Positions 8,701 through 17,091 of a stretch of DNA of 22,049 nt are shown in pieces; within the stretch, counting starts at the first letter, position 1, and each line of letters begins with the position of its first letter. The stretch is taken from positions 1 to 22,049 of IMG/VR virus record IMGVR_UViG_3300025127_000325; one strand, given 5' to 3'. The position numbers and the translations under genes were made by a program. A model generated the notes under the pieces. That model saw only the letters and a list, made by a program, of their open reading frames with translations, did not search any database and was not told the DNA's origin. Source of the stretch: a virus.

Positions 8701-11700
8701 TATTGCTACCAGTTACGTAGTTTGAACTGTCTCCTTTTCCTGCATCTTTTCCTATGAAAAGATTACATCCACCAGTTGTAACATTATGACCTGCCCATGA
8801 TCCAATCGCAATATTAAAGGTAGCAGAAGTTGCCTGATAATGCGAGTAGTAACCTACCGATAAATTATAACTACCAGTGGTATTTGAAGACGCAGAGGCA
8901 ATTTCCTCACCCATGTAAATATTATAACTACCACTGTTGGTGCCTTCATCCATTATCTGACGGCCAATATAGGTGTTACTACTTCCAGATGTCTGTGTTT
9001 TTCCTACACTATTTCCAATAAGAGTATTATAGTTACCAGTGTGTAGAGCACAACCTGCATTCATACCAATATAAACTGAACCAAAAGATCCAGAACCATC
9101 ACACCATGCTTTGGCAGCACGATATCCAAGTATCACACTATAACATGTATCATTATCAACCGCAGCTCCTGCCTCGGTACCTGCAATCAAGTTCTCATAA
9201 GAATCAACTGGGAATGATCCAGTAATAGTAACCGTTGAAACACCAGCTGCACCGGGAGATGCAGTTGCCACAACAGCATCTCCAACAAAGTTAATTGTTG
9301 ATACACTACCTGCGGTACCGACTGTTGATCCCTCATCTTTAACTGTTAATCCTCCAATCGCACCCGTTCCTGCAGCAGTAATGCCTGTTAAATTTGATCC
9401 ATCTCCATATAAAGTAGAGGCAGTAACTGAACTTATACCAGATATATTTGTTGAATTATCACCAACTATGTTTCCATTTGCAGTAATGTCACCATTTACC
9501 ACCAATTCATTAAATGTTGAAGTGCCACCTGTATTAATTCCAGTTGGTAAATTCGTTAGGTTTGCACCATCACCAACAAAGGCAGTAGCACACATTGTAC
9601 CTGTTACCATTGCTTTAATATTTCCACTATTACCTAAACAAGTATTAAAGGAACTATCACCAACAATCCAACGACTTGTGTCACAACCAATTGCTAATTG
9701 ACCATCACCATTACATGATGCTAAACAAACGCTTGGTCCAATCGCAATATTACAATCACCAGTACAAGTGTCTCGACCAGCACCATATCCCAAGAAGACA
9801 TTAGAACAACCTGAGGTTAAACGACATCCAGCAAAACGACCTACTACAACGTTACATGCTTTGTTACCAGTACCAATCATAGTGTTGGCACCTATTGCGA
9901 CGTTGTAATTACCAGAATTGGTCGCACATCCAGAGTAAAGACCCATGAATATATTATCTTGACCTGTTTTATGTTGTTGTCCAGCTCGAGTACCAAGAAG
10001 AATGTTCTGAGAGCCCGAAGTGAGACAACATCCCGCATAAAATCCAAGTGAAAGGTTATAGTTTCCAGATGAAGCAACAGCCGCTCCACCCGCACACATA
10101 CCTACACTAACGTTATACTGACCACTACATAACTTAGCACTTGCAAGATGACCAATCGCAACGTTACGAGAAGCAGAGCTGGTGCATTCTCCTCCTGCTT
10201 CAAATCCTAAAAATACATTACATGCACCATTCTCTAGTCTACCACCTGCACCGCATCCAAGCATTATGTTGAAGATTCCACTAGTTAAACATTTACCAGG
10301 ACCTCTACCTAAGGCAATGTTACCATAACCTTCATACATCTTTTTACCAGCATAACTACCGATAAAAACATTATCTCTTATATTATTACCACTAGTAAAA
10401 CCAGAATCACCACAGCCCTCTCCGATTTCTTGACCTATGAATACATTACGCATATTAAGGCTGGTGCCAAATAAATTCTTACCTGCGTATCTTCCAATAA
10501 AAATATTACAACAACCAGAAGTAGTGCTACATCCTGCACCCACACCCATAAAAATATTATTATGACCACTTGTAGCTGATTTACCAGCACAAGAACCTAA
10601 GAAAATATTAAAACAACCAGAAGTTCCATCAAGGTTGGAACCTGCATCAGTACCTGCAAATAAGTTTTGATCTGCATCTGGTGAGAATTTTGTACCAGTT
10701 AAGTTTGAACCATCAATTGCAGGTAGAGTTCCAGTCAATTGTCCTGCAGGTAAACTTGTTAGTGATGCGCCTGAACCACTGAAAGTTGTGGCAGTTACAA
10801 TCCCTGTGGCAGAAACACCTGCACCAGCATGAATACCTTGTCTTGCAGTTATGATACCTATTGAATCAATGCTTGTGACATCCTCGTAAGTTAAGGTTCC
10901 ACCGATTGATACATTACCAGTTACAGTTAAATCATTAAAATTACTTGTACCAGTTGTACTAATACCTGGTATACTTAAGTTTGTTAATGATGAACCATCA
11001 CCAGAAAATGTTGATGCAGTTACACCAGCGATACCTGTAATATTAGTTGAGTTATCACCTACAATATTTCCATTTGCAACGATGTTAGATTCAAATGTGG
11101 ATATACCAGTAACTCTAAGATGATTGAATGTTGAACCACCTTCTGTGCTAATACCTGGTAGATTGGTCAGTGCTGAACCATCAATTGCAGGTAGTGCACC
11201 AGTTAAATTTCCGGCTGGTAAATTTGTTAATCCAGAACCTGAACCAGAGAATGTGGTTGCTGTAAGTATACCAGATATAAATTGTTCTCCACCAATGATG
11301 TAAATGGTTCCAACCATTCCACCATGTGCTGTACATTGATAATATAATCTTGATGGTGCATCATGCTGTACATTGAAAATTATATTACCACCAGCAGCTC
11401 CATTATTCGTAACACCTGTATTGTATGCTGCACCTCCTGATGCAACACGAATTTGAAATGGATGACTACCTCCAGAATGATTTGTAAAGATATATCTTTG
11501 TCCTCTTACCAAATATATGTCAGGATTATCATCAGCTCCATCTTGACCTGGTCCTGTAAAACGATATGCAGAAGAACCGTTTGCAGTAACGTGCCAAGAT
11601 ACTTGAGCGTTAGAGTTTGCAGGATCAGCAAAATAAGTAACTACTCCGCTAACAGCAGTCACAATCCCTGCTGATGTTATACTTAATTTATTTCCTACCG

Positions 11701-11821
11701 TAAAATTTGTACTGACTGCAACTGTATTGGCGTTTAGATTTATATTGTTAGGACTTTGAATGGTCGGAGTACCACTTCCTAACAAATCTATCTGCTTTAC
11801 ACCAAAACTCTTATCTGCCAT
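5762..11821 (-). CDS. Giant cysteine-rich tail-fibre protein with cupredoxin-like domain
   Basis: A 2019-aa protein. Residues 73-177 resemble a cupredoxin (separate entry). Residues 185-380 hold fibre repeats of the form TATxFSGDGSxLTNL, including GNVSIGGTLTYEDV, which is widespread in marine myovirus fibres. Three long blocks follow, at about 384-728, 875-1165 and 1200-1745. They are made of units of about 22-27 residues like CNIFLGxxAGxCLTSG, which resemble the beta-roll heads of trimeric YadA-like adhesins. Each block starts like ENLxAGTxAG and closes near GDSSFNV. The end (1785-2019) contains two related beta-rich domains that resemble the 113-aa protein at 17092-17433. I count about 66 cysteines, unusual for a phage fibre. 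There is no signal peptide. The gene starts at the ATG at 11821, 17 nt after the protease gene. It is probably a long trimeric fibre used in adsorption; the oligomeric state is inferred. Confidence 0.75.
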   Translation of the reverse strand: MADKSFGVKQIDLLGSGTPTIQSPNNINLNANTVAVSTNFTVGNKLSITSAGIVTAVSGVVTYFADPANSNAQVSWHVTANGSSAYRFTGPGQDGADDNPDIYLVRGQRYIFTNHSGGSHPFQIRVASGGAAYNTGVTNNGAAGGNIIFNVQHDAPSRLYYQCTAHGGMVGTIYIIGGEQFISGILTATTFSGSGSGLTNLPAGNLTGALPAIDGSALTNLPGISTEGGSTFNHLRVTGISTFESNIVANGNIVGDNSTNITGIAGVTASTFSGDGSSLTNLSIPGISTTGTSNFNDLTVTGNVSIGGTLTYEDVTSIDSIGIITARQGIHAGAGVSATGIVTATTFSGSGASLTSLPAGQLTGTLPAIDGSNLTGTKFSPDADQNLFAGTDAGSNLDGTSGCFNIFLGSCAGKSATSGHNNIFMGVGAGCSTTSGCCNIFIGRYAGKNLFGTSLNMRNVFIGQEIGEGCGDSGFTSGNNIRDNVFIGSYAGKKMYEGYGNIALGRGPGKCLTSGIFNIMLGCGAGGRLENGACNVFLGFEAGGECTSSASRNVAIGHLASAKLCSGQYNVSVGMCAGGAAVASSGNYNLSLGFYAGCCLTSGSQNILLGTRAGQQHKTGQDNIFMGLYSGCATNSGNYNVAIGANTMIGTGNKACNVVVGRFAGCRLTSGCSNVFLGYGAGRDTCTGDCNIAIGPSVCLASCNGDGQLAIGCDTSRWIVGDSSFNTCLGNSGNIKAMVTGTMCATAFVGDGANLTNLPTGINTGGTSTFNELVVNGDITANGNIVGDNSTNISGISSVTASTLYGDGSNLTGITAAGTGAIGGLTVKDEGSTVGTAGSVSTINFVGDAVVATASPGAAGVSTVTITGSFPVDSYENLIAGTEAGAAVDNDTCYSVILGYRAAKAWCDGSGSFGSVYIGMNAGCALHTGNYNTLIGNSVGKTQTSGSSNTYIGRQIMDEGTNSGSYNIYMGEEIASASSNTTGSYNLSVGYYSHYQATSATFNIAIGSWAGHNVTTGGCNLFIGKDAGKGDSSNYVTGSNNTAVGAVNTGLKITSGTYNALFGARAGMCLTSGSSNTFIGHNAGGGGTTTGDSNVAVGRNAGNKITSGAHNIFLGSCAGCFSATGNCNIAIGAGVTFTACNGSGQMAIGVGATHFIFGDSSYNVTLAGIATVTKSTGVVEATKFCGDGSCLSGVGFKADAQENLYAGTTAGNASDADTSYNIALGYKAGYTNCAGDNNVILGCCAAYCLQSGNENIAIGDAAGKCLTTGISNIFLGKYSGQKNTTGSCNIFLGRYIGSQTEHTGNLNVFIGRGASEWNTSGSCNISIGCGANRKNSTGTHNIALGSFAMQDGVTTGSNNIAFGQSAGLLITSGQENIAIGCKALGTGTVTGQQNITIGHEAGGDITSGSYNILFGRNAARGITSASGNIVMGTGTLGGDSASTVTTGSANIVFGELAARAATSAECNVLIGSRAGKCVTSGSKNVFLGNYSGASNAAGTGCQNIAIGFRAAFGLTSGCDNVVMGTYAGTAMTEGKYNVVLGRSAGCRITTALNNVVLGLCAGQCITTQGCQVFIGVGAGQYSVNAQYNTFIGHYAGRNSTACNSVIFGCYAGACGGGNRNIVIGNQAGCKVTDGDNVILGTQAGMCMTSASRNIAIGQGAMKGNGSSNVLGDDNIAIGFAAGCCLTSGCFNVFLGKYTACTLTTGCYNVAIGCAVQLPSATGSCQLAIGAGTNRWIAGDSGFNVTVATASTFRSTGAHITGVLTATSFVGDGSLLTNLPASGGAGDKFNTGITSSIQANIKGYETDVITFGPDNTKRYVIDSISVANVTSGVGSTVNVTASINPGVTTYSSETKVYLAYNVPVPDNGLVELLKQPMVMNPSDVVKVWASDSSYGGVNDALELYASYQEQESTDFVAGYGSTVGVANTDLTTIYTSTSNPTVLQSIKLTNRTDAGDFPVTVQLVNGSTATHLAKNLVVPRYASIEILDRPKRLETGGTVKVQTAAAAGTIDVIVSGKKIT
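6587..10672 (-). repeat. Three blocks of Cys-rich beta-roll repeats
   Basis: The blocks lie at 10672-9638, 9199-8327 and 8224-6587, separated by ordinary GDGSxLTNL fibre linker. A fourth homologous block lies in the neighbouring fibre gene at 15185-14121. Units follow a pattern close to SGxxN(I/V)xxGxxAGxxLT. Cysteine recurs at three equivalent places: just before the Asn, just after the first Gly, and two or three residues after the AG. Confidence 0.75.
11291..11605 (-). other. Cupredoxin-like domain within the 2019-aa fibre protein
   Basis: Residues 73-177 of the fibre protein contain TNHSGGSHPFQI and, about 40 residues later, YYQCTAHGGMVGTIYI. His120, Cys163, His166 and Met169 match the order of type 1 copper ligands in plastocyanin-like proteins (an upstream His, then Cys-x2-His-x(2-4)-Met). 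The Cys-Met spacing is short. Similar segments occur in other marine phage structural proteins as I recall them. Whether copper is bound is unknown; the domain may serve only as a beta-sandwich. Confidence 0.6.
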
Positions 11822-11835
11822 TGAATCTTTTTAGT

Positions 11836-11843
11836 TATTTATG
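11836..11843 (-). promoter_or_regulatory. Possible late promoter motif CATAAATA
   Basis: The minus strand reads CATAAATA, a fit to the NATAAATA late motif described for T4-like cyanophages. It overlaps the end of the protease gene and sits 14 nt before the ATG of the 2019-aa gene. The leader would be under 10 nt, so it may be chance. Confidence 0.25.
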
Positions 11844-13680
11844 TTTGAAAAATTGATAATGATCCTTCTAAAGTCAAAGAGTCAATAGAAGGGGTAATGT
11901 TGTTTGCAAAAGGATTATATAAAATTCTTCGAGGAGAAGACTTCAAACTATAACTGTTCCCCCAGTAATTTGTATCAGTCCCACTATTACTGGTATAAGG
12001 ATCATAATAATCACCTGAGGATAGCATCACAGATCCCTCAGTAAGTAACCAATTTCTAACTGTTTTTCGATCTGCTGTGGGATTTGATTGTAAATACAAT
12101 GCAATGACACCTGAAACATTTGGTGATGCCATACTTGTTCCACTAATTGCATAATTATGAAATGAAGTATCTCTAGGATCATCATATCCAGAACTCCAAG
12201 GACTCATAATAATACTACCAGCTGCCCATACATCAATCGCAGGACCTCTGTCACTAAATGATGAACACCTTTCTTGACTACCAGATTGTCGAGAAGTATC
12301 AATTGATCCGACAGCTATAGCAGCATCATCCTCACCTTGTTTTGTTACAGCAGGGGTACCTAATCTATTGTATTGGTTTGAATATCCAGATCCATATACT
12401 GCAGTCCCTGCTGTAAACTCATTATCATAATCATCACCATCAACCACATCACATTTTCCGTTATTGTTTCCAGCGGAACATACAAGAACAACGTTTTGAC
12501 AATCTGCGTCATTTGCTAATTCATTTGCCTCTGATTGTCCAACTGTTTTTGTTGTTTTGAATTGGTAATAACTTCCTAAGTAAGTGCTCAAGTAATAAAC
12601 GGCAGGAACAGCACTCGATGATGCATCAACTTGAGTTTTACTATATGAAGTCCCTCTAAAAGAAGCAGTGTATGATAAATCTTTTCGAAAAAACTGTCTA
12701 AGACCCCAACTACAATTTACAACAGTAGGATTTTTTCTACCAGTCTCAGGATTTACTGGTTTATTTTTATGCCAAACTTTAATGTAATCAAATCCATCAC
12801 TAGGATTTGCAAATCCCGTATCACTTCTATCAACACATGCGATAGACCATATGTTTGCCTCAAAAGCAACACCAAATTGATTTCCAGCTGCTGTTCCAGC
12901 CACATGACTTCCATGATAAAGATCATTAGCAGGTATAGAACTTCCTAACGCTTTTGCTGTTGTGTAATTTGATAATGATCCAGTGCCTGGTGCAACAAGA
13001 CCTTCATCAGACCAGTTTATACCATAATCCTCAGCCCCATGTATTAATATATCTCTTACTCTAGTATCATTTTTATCAGTAAAAGATGTAACACCTGGTT
13101 TAAGAAACTCAGGATGATCCCAACGACAACCAGAATCCATGATTACAACATCAACATTCTTTCCTGTCAATGAATACTGTGAATCAGCACTTACAATCGT
13201 CCCTGTACCAAAATTATTTGCACTAGATTGATGTCTGTAAACACCCCACTGAGTAAAATCAAGTGTTGAACCAGGATCTGATGAAGATGCTGTTCTTAAA
13301 TTTCTACAATCATAATTAAATCTATTGATGTCTGTATGTTTGTCGAATTCCTCATCATATTTTCTTTGTTCTAAAACAATATTATTATACATTGAAGATT
13401 GTTCTACCCATTCTACCTTCGAATGATTTTTTAATGTGTCAGCTTCATTTACAGACATAGAATAAACAGATCTTTTTGGTGAGTAATTCATTTCTGAAGT
13501 ACAATCTATTTTTCGATTTGGAATGTTATCAATATTATTTTCATTTATAATGTAATTATGAATCTCAGTCCAATCTGATTCATCTTTTACACAAACAGTA
13601 AAATTTTGAGGTGTGTCATCAGTTATTGAATTATCAGATACTATAACTCTACCAGCAGAATTCAAAGATGTTGTTATCAT
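11839..13680 (-). CDS. Subtilisin-like serine protease (peptidase S8)
   Basis: A 613-aa protein with an intact subtilase triad: Asp182 in VIMDSG, His256 in HGSHVAGT and Ser516 in GTSMASP. The oxyanion Asn405 lies in SAGNNNG. Residues before about 165 look like an inhibitor-I9-type propeptide, with a stretch like YSMSVNEADTL followed by VEWVEQ; this would be removed by self-cleavage. There is no secretion signal, so it may act inside the infected cell or be carried on the virion. The start at 13680 is preferred over an ATG at 13701. It forms an ATGA overlap with the upstream fibre gene, and GGAGAAGAGAGG lies just before it as ribosome-binding site; the alternative start would place that site inside the gene. 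The position between two fibre genes suggests it processes fibre proteins or host surface protein. The last 50 or so residues are not typical of the catalytic domain. Confidence 0.9.
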   Translation of the reverse strand: MITTSLNSAGRVIVSDNSITDDTPQNFTVCVKDESDWTEIHNYIINENNIDNIPNRKIDCTSEMNYSPKRSVYSMSVNEADTLKNHSKVEWVEQSSMYNNIVLEQRKYDEEFDKHTDINRFNYDCRNLRTASSSDPGSTLDFTQWGVYRHQSSANNFGTGTIVSADSQYSLTGKNVDVVIMDSGCRWDHPEFLKPGVTSFTDKNDTRVRDILIHGAEDYGINWSDEGLVAPGTGSLSNYTTAKALGSSIPANDLYHGSHVAGTAAGNQFGVAFEANIWSIACVDRSDTGFANPSDGFDYIKVWHKNKPVNPETGRKNPTVVNCSWGLRQFFRKDLSYTASFRGTSYSKTQVDASSSAVPAVYYLSTYLGSYYQFKTTKTVGQSEANELANDADCQNVVLVCSAGNNNGKCDVVDGDDYDNEFTAGTAVYGSGYSNQYNRLGTPAVTKQGEDDAAIAVGSIDTSRQSGSQERCSSFSDRGPAIDVWAAGSIIMSPWSSGYDDPRDTSFHNYAISGTSMASPNVSGVIALYLQSNPTADRKTVRNWLLTEGSVMLSSGDYYDPYTSNSGTDTNYWGNSYSLKSSPRRILYNPFANNITPSIDSLTLEGSLSIFQT

Positions 13681-16600
13681 AATTGAACCTCTCTTCTCCA
13701 ACGATAGGTTGTAAGTCCACTAATTCCGGTTTCAGGAGTCACCTGAAGTAAAACATTTCCACTACTTATTGTTGATCCAGCTGATACCAGTTGAGAATTA
13801 CTAAACATAATCGCATACTCTTGAGATAAAGCTGTAGTTCCATTTTGCATTATGAGAACTTTTTGTGCCTGTGTGTTCGCACCATTTTCAATATGTAGTG
13901 TGTACTCTGCTGTTTTGTAATTATCAGTTCCATATGCAAAACTATCAATGTTAGTTGACACTCCAGCACTTGCAGTGAATGTGCCGACACCAGTGGCAAT
14001 GCCTGTAGCTAAAGCACTTCCTGCAGTAACAATACCTGTAATATTTGCACCATCTCCCTTAAATGATCTTGCTTCAAATTGTCCAGTTGATTTAGTAATC
14101 GTTGCGATACCAGATAAAGACACATTGAATGAACTATCACCAGTTATCCATCTATCATCAATCTGTCCAATTGCTAGTTGATAATCTCCAGTTGAATTGG
14201 CAACTCCAACACTATGTCCAATTGCAATGTTATAACTTCCAGTAGTTACATAACGGTTTGTATAACATCCAAATTGAATATTATGATTTCCTCCTGTGGT
14301 AAGACATCTACCTGACCAAAGACCCATCGAAATGTTATGACAAGTTGATCCATTGGATGTATTACCATATCCTGCATATCTTCCAATAGCGATATTATCA
14401 TTACCGGTTACATTTGCTGTTCCTGCTGAATGACCATGTAAAACGTTGTAACAACCTGTGGTTAAACATCTACCTGCACCATCACCTATTAATACATTAT
14501 AATCACCATTAGTGATGTGCCGACCAGCAGCATTACCTACTAATGTATTAGCAGTAGCTTGGCATAAACAACATCCTGCTCCATCACCTATTGCAACGTT
14601 ATAATTACCACTACTTAAATCTTTACCCGTACTGCGACCTAATAAAACATTTCCAACAGCAAATCCATTATCACCATATGCATATGCATCCATACCGATT
14701 GCGACATTATGAGTTCCACTGGTATTTGTTCTACCTGCACACCATCCAAGGAAAATATTACAACCTCCTGAATTAGTACAAGAACCAGCTACTTGTCCTA
14801 TGAAAATGTTACGATCACCTTCATCAATACAAAAACCTGCTCCACCACCTATTGCGACATTATTACAACCATCTTTTCCACTCGCACCTACTCCACGACC
14901 AGCACCAGAACCTAAGAATATATTATCATTACCATTAGCATTTCTTCCTGCATAATTTCCCATGAAAATGCTACAGGTTGAATTTGAATATTCTCCTGTT
15001 CTACAACCTAAGAAAACATTAAATGATCCACTTGTTAAACAAGCACCACTTTGTTTACCAATTAATACGTTATTATCACCTGCATTTAATGAAAATCCTG
15101 CACTAAATCCAACACCTACGTTGAAACATGTATCACCATCTTTGCATGCTCCAGCATTCGTACCAGCGAATAAGTTCTCTTGACCATCAGGACTGAATGA
15201 ATCACTGACTGTAATAATAGCTTTATTAGTACCTGATGCAGTTGCAGTAATAGATGCACCTTGGAAATCTAAAGTTTTTATAGAACCTGCCGTGCCTACT
15301 GTTGATGATTCTTCTTGAACTGTAATACCCGAAATAAGAGTTCCACCACCAGTGCCAGTTAAATTAGTACCATCACCATAGAATTGTGAGGCAGTTATGA
15401 TACCAGTGGTATTCACTGATGCGGTAGTGGTTAATCCTGTGGCTGTTACGTTAGATAGATTTGCACCTGAACCATAAAAACTTGTTGCCGTAACTGAATT
15501 AATACCTGATATATTTGTCGCACCATCACCAATTATATTTCCATTTGCATTTAAAGCATTTAATACTGTTAAGGTGCCATTCGCATTAATGTTTCCACTA
15601 AAAGTTGAAACACCAGATACAGTTAGTGTTTCTGCTTGAACATTTGCACCTTGTGTGCCAACACCAGTTAAATTAGAACCATCTCCGTAATAAGTCGCAC
15701 CAGTAATTATTCCTGCAGTTGTGACTCCCGTGATTACTAAATTATGAAAATTAGAATTTCCTGTAGTATTAATTCCTGTGTCTACATTAGTTACTATAGT
15801 TGCAATTCCAGAGTTAAATGTAACATCAAGATTTGTTGAAAAATCAATTGTACCTGCAGTTCCAACAGCAGACCCATTATCTTTAATAACAATACCAGTG
15901 CCTGATGCAGTTACTCCAGTAAGTCCCGATCCATCACCTACAAATCCAGATGCAGTAACGACACCCGTAAAAGCACCTTGTTTTGCAAAGAATGATGGAG
16001 AAGTAATAGTTGTTAATCCTGCAAATGTAGAGATACCAGATACTATAAGAGAATTAGTCCTCACGTTCTCAGTAACAGCAATACCAGTCAGACTTGATCC
16101 ATCACCAATGAAAGATGTAGCAGTAACAGAACCATTTACATCAACATTTCCAGTAAAAGTAGATATACCAGTTACATGTAGTCCACCAGCGGCAACACTC
16201 ACACCACCACCGACCACTACTATACCTTGCCTTGCAGTTATGACACCAACTGAATCTATATTAGTTACATCTTCATAAGTAAGAGTTCCACCAATAGATA
16301 CGTTGCCACTAAATGTACCATCGGTAGCAGTGAAAACACCTACGTTATATTTTTCTGTCCCTGTCCCTACAATTCCGTTTGCTTCTTTATTTACTAATTC
16401 ATACCATGCACCACCATGAGCAAAATATGCTTTTTGTGTAGCATGAACATGAGCAAATGCACCATGATAAGTTGCTGCCGATGGTAAATCAGTGTAATTA
16501 CTGTATAGGAATGGGATAACATTACTTGTCGCAGCACCTACAATTCTTCCATTTGAATCAATAGTGCTTGAAAATGTTGAAACCCCAGATACAAATATAT

Positions 16601-17090
16601 TTGTAAAGGTAGAGAGACCAATTGTGCTTATACCAGATACATTTCCTGATACTCCGGTTAATTGTGATCCATCACCAATATAAGTGACTACCCCAGACGT
16701 AGATGTAACAATACCGTTTGCAATTTTTACAGTGCCAAGAGTTGAAATACCACTTACACCTACAAACAGATTTGCTAAGTCACCAACAGTGTCAGCAGAA
16801 ATTCCAGTTAAATTTGAACCATCACCATAATATTTTAATGCAGTTACAATTCCTGTTTGTGAAACAGTAAATGCAGTGCCTACTTTTAAGTCTCCACCAT
16901 TAACATGAACTCCTTGTCCTGCAGTAAGAATACCAGTGACATTTGCATCACCTTGCACATCAAAAGCATTAGTGGTAGTTTCAGTACCAATACCAATTCT
17001 ACCTATAACAGTCAACGAAGGTTTATCTTCGCTGTACCCTTTGATACCTACCTGTAATTTTCTAAACTTACCGCTGACGTACTTAGCCAT
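13677..17090 (-). CDS. Tail-fibre-like structural protein, 1137 aa
   Basis: The N-terminus (GKFRKLQVGIKGYSEDKP, then RIGIGT) is like that of other T4-like cyanophage structural proteins. Residues 50-190 and 255-580 are fibre repeats with motifs like YYGDGSNLTGI and VSGISTF. Residues 198-235 form a short domain (DLPSAATYHG, then AHVHATQKAYFAHGG, then WYELVN) common in cyanophage virion proteins. Residues 636-990 are one block of the same Cys-rich beta-roll repeats found three times in the 2019-aa protein. Residues 1058-1137, with AEYTLHIENG and TPETGISGLTTYR, form a beta-rich end domain also seen in other marine myovirus proteins. The gene follows the 113-aa gene by one base and overlaps the protease start by four, so expression is probably coupled. 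There is no strong Shine-Dalgarno. Likely role: fibre or appendage subunit in host recognition. Confidence 0.75.
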   Translation of the reverse strand: MAKYVSGKFRKLQVGIKGYSEDKPSLTVIGRIGIGTETTTNAFDVQGDANVTGILTAGQGVHVNGGDLKVGTAFTVSQTGIVTALKYYGDGSNLTGISADTVGDLANLFVGVSGISTLGTVKIANGIVTSTSGVVTYIGDGSQLTGVSGNVSGISTIGLSTFTNIFVSGVSTFSSTIDSNGRIVGAATSNVIPFLYSNYTDLPSAATYHGAFAHVHATQKAYFAHGGAWYELVNKEANGIVGTGTEKYNVGVFTATDGTFSGNVSIGGTLTYEDVTNIDSVGVITARQGIVVVGGGVSVAAGGLHVTGISTFTGNVDVNGSVTATSFIGDGSSLTGIAVTENVRTNSLIVSGISTFAGLTTITSPSFFAKQGAFTGVVTASGFVGDGSGLTGVTASGTGIVIKDNGSAVGTAGTIDFSTNLDVTFNSGIATIVTNVDTGINTTGNSNFHNLVITGVTTAGIITGATYYGDGSNLTGVGTQGANVQAETLTVSGVSTFSGNINANGTLTVLNALNANGNIIGDGATNISGINSVTATSFYGSGANLSNVTATGLTTTASVNTTGIITASQFYGDGTNLTGTGGGTLISGITVQEESSTVGTAGSIKTLDFQGASITATASGTNKAIITVSDSFSPDGQENLFAGTNAGACKDGDTCFNVGVGFSAGFSLNAGDNNVLIGKQSGACLTSGSFNVFLGCRTGEYSNSTCSIFMGNYAGRNANGNDNIFLGSGAGRGVGASGKDGCNNVAIGGGAGFCIDEGDRNIFIGQVAGSCTNSGGCNIFLGWCAGRTNTSGTHNVAIGMDAYAYGDNGFAVGNVLLGRSTGKDLSSGNYNVAIGDGAGCCLCQATANTLVGNAAGRHITNGDYNVLIGDGAGRCLTTGCYNVLHGHSAGTANVTGNDNIAIGRYAGYGNTSNGSTCHNISMGLWSGRCLTTGGNHNIQFGCYTNRYVTTGSYNIAIGHSVGVANSTGDYQLAIGQIDDRWITGDSSFNVSLSGIATITKSTGQFEARSFKGDGANITGIVTAGSALATGIATGVGTFTASAGVSTNIDSFAYGTDNYKTAEYTLHIENGANTQAQKVLIMQNGTTALSQEYAIMFSNSQLVSAGSTISSGNVLLQVTPETGISGLTTYRWRREVQL
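14121..15185 (-). repeat. Single block of Cys-rich beta-roll repeats
   Basis: Codes for residues 636-990 of the 1137-aa fibre protein. It begins QENLFAGTNAG and ends near RWITGDSSFNV, the same start and end as the three blocks in the 2019-aa protein. About 17 cysteines fall within it. Confidence 0.75.
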
Positions 17091-17091
17091 T

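Noticed and set aside
13678-13701. Earlier ATG at 13701 as start of the protease
   Set aside because: The GGAGAAGAGAGG stretch would then be inside the gene. The ATG at 13680 has this site just upstream and an ATGA overlap with the previous gene.
15778-16278. Plus-strand open frame of 166 codons, and similar plus-strand frames inside the fibre and propeller genes
   Set aside because: They are mirror frames of highly repetitive minus-strand genes. Their low-complexity sequences reflect the repeats opposite them.
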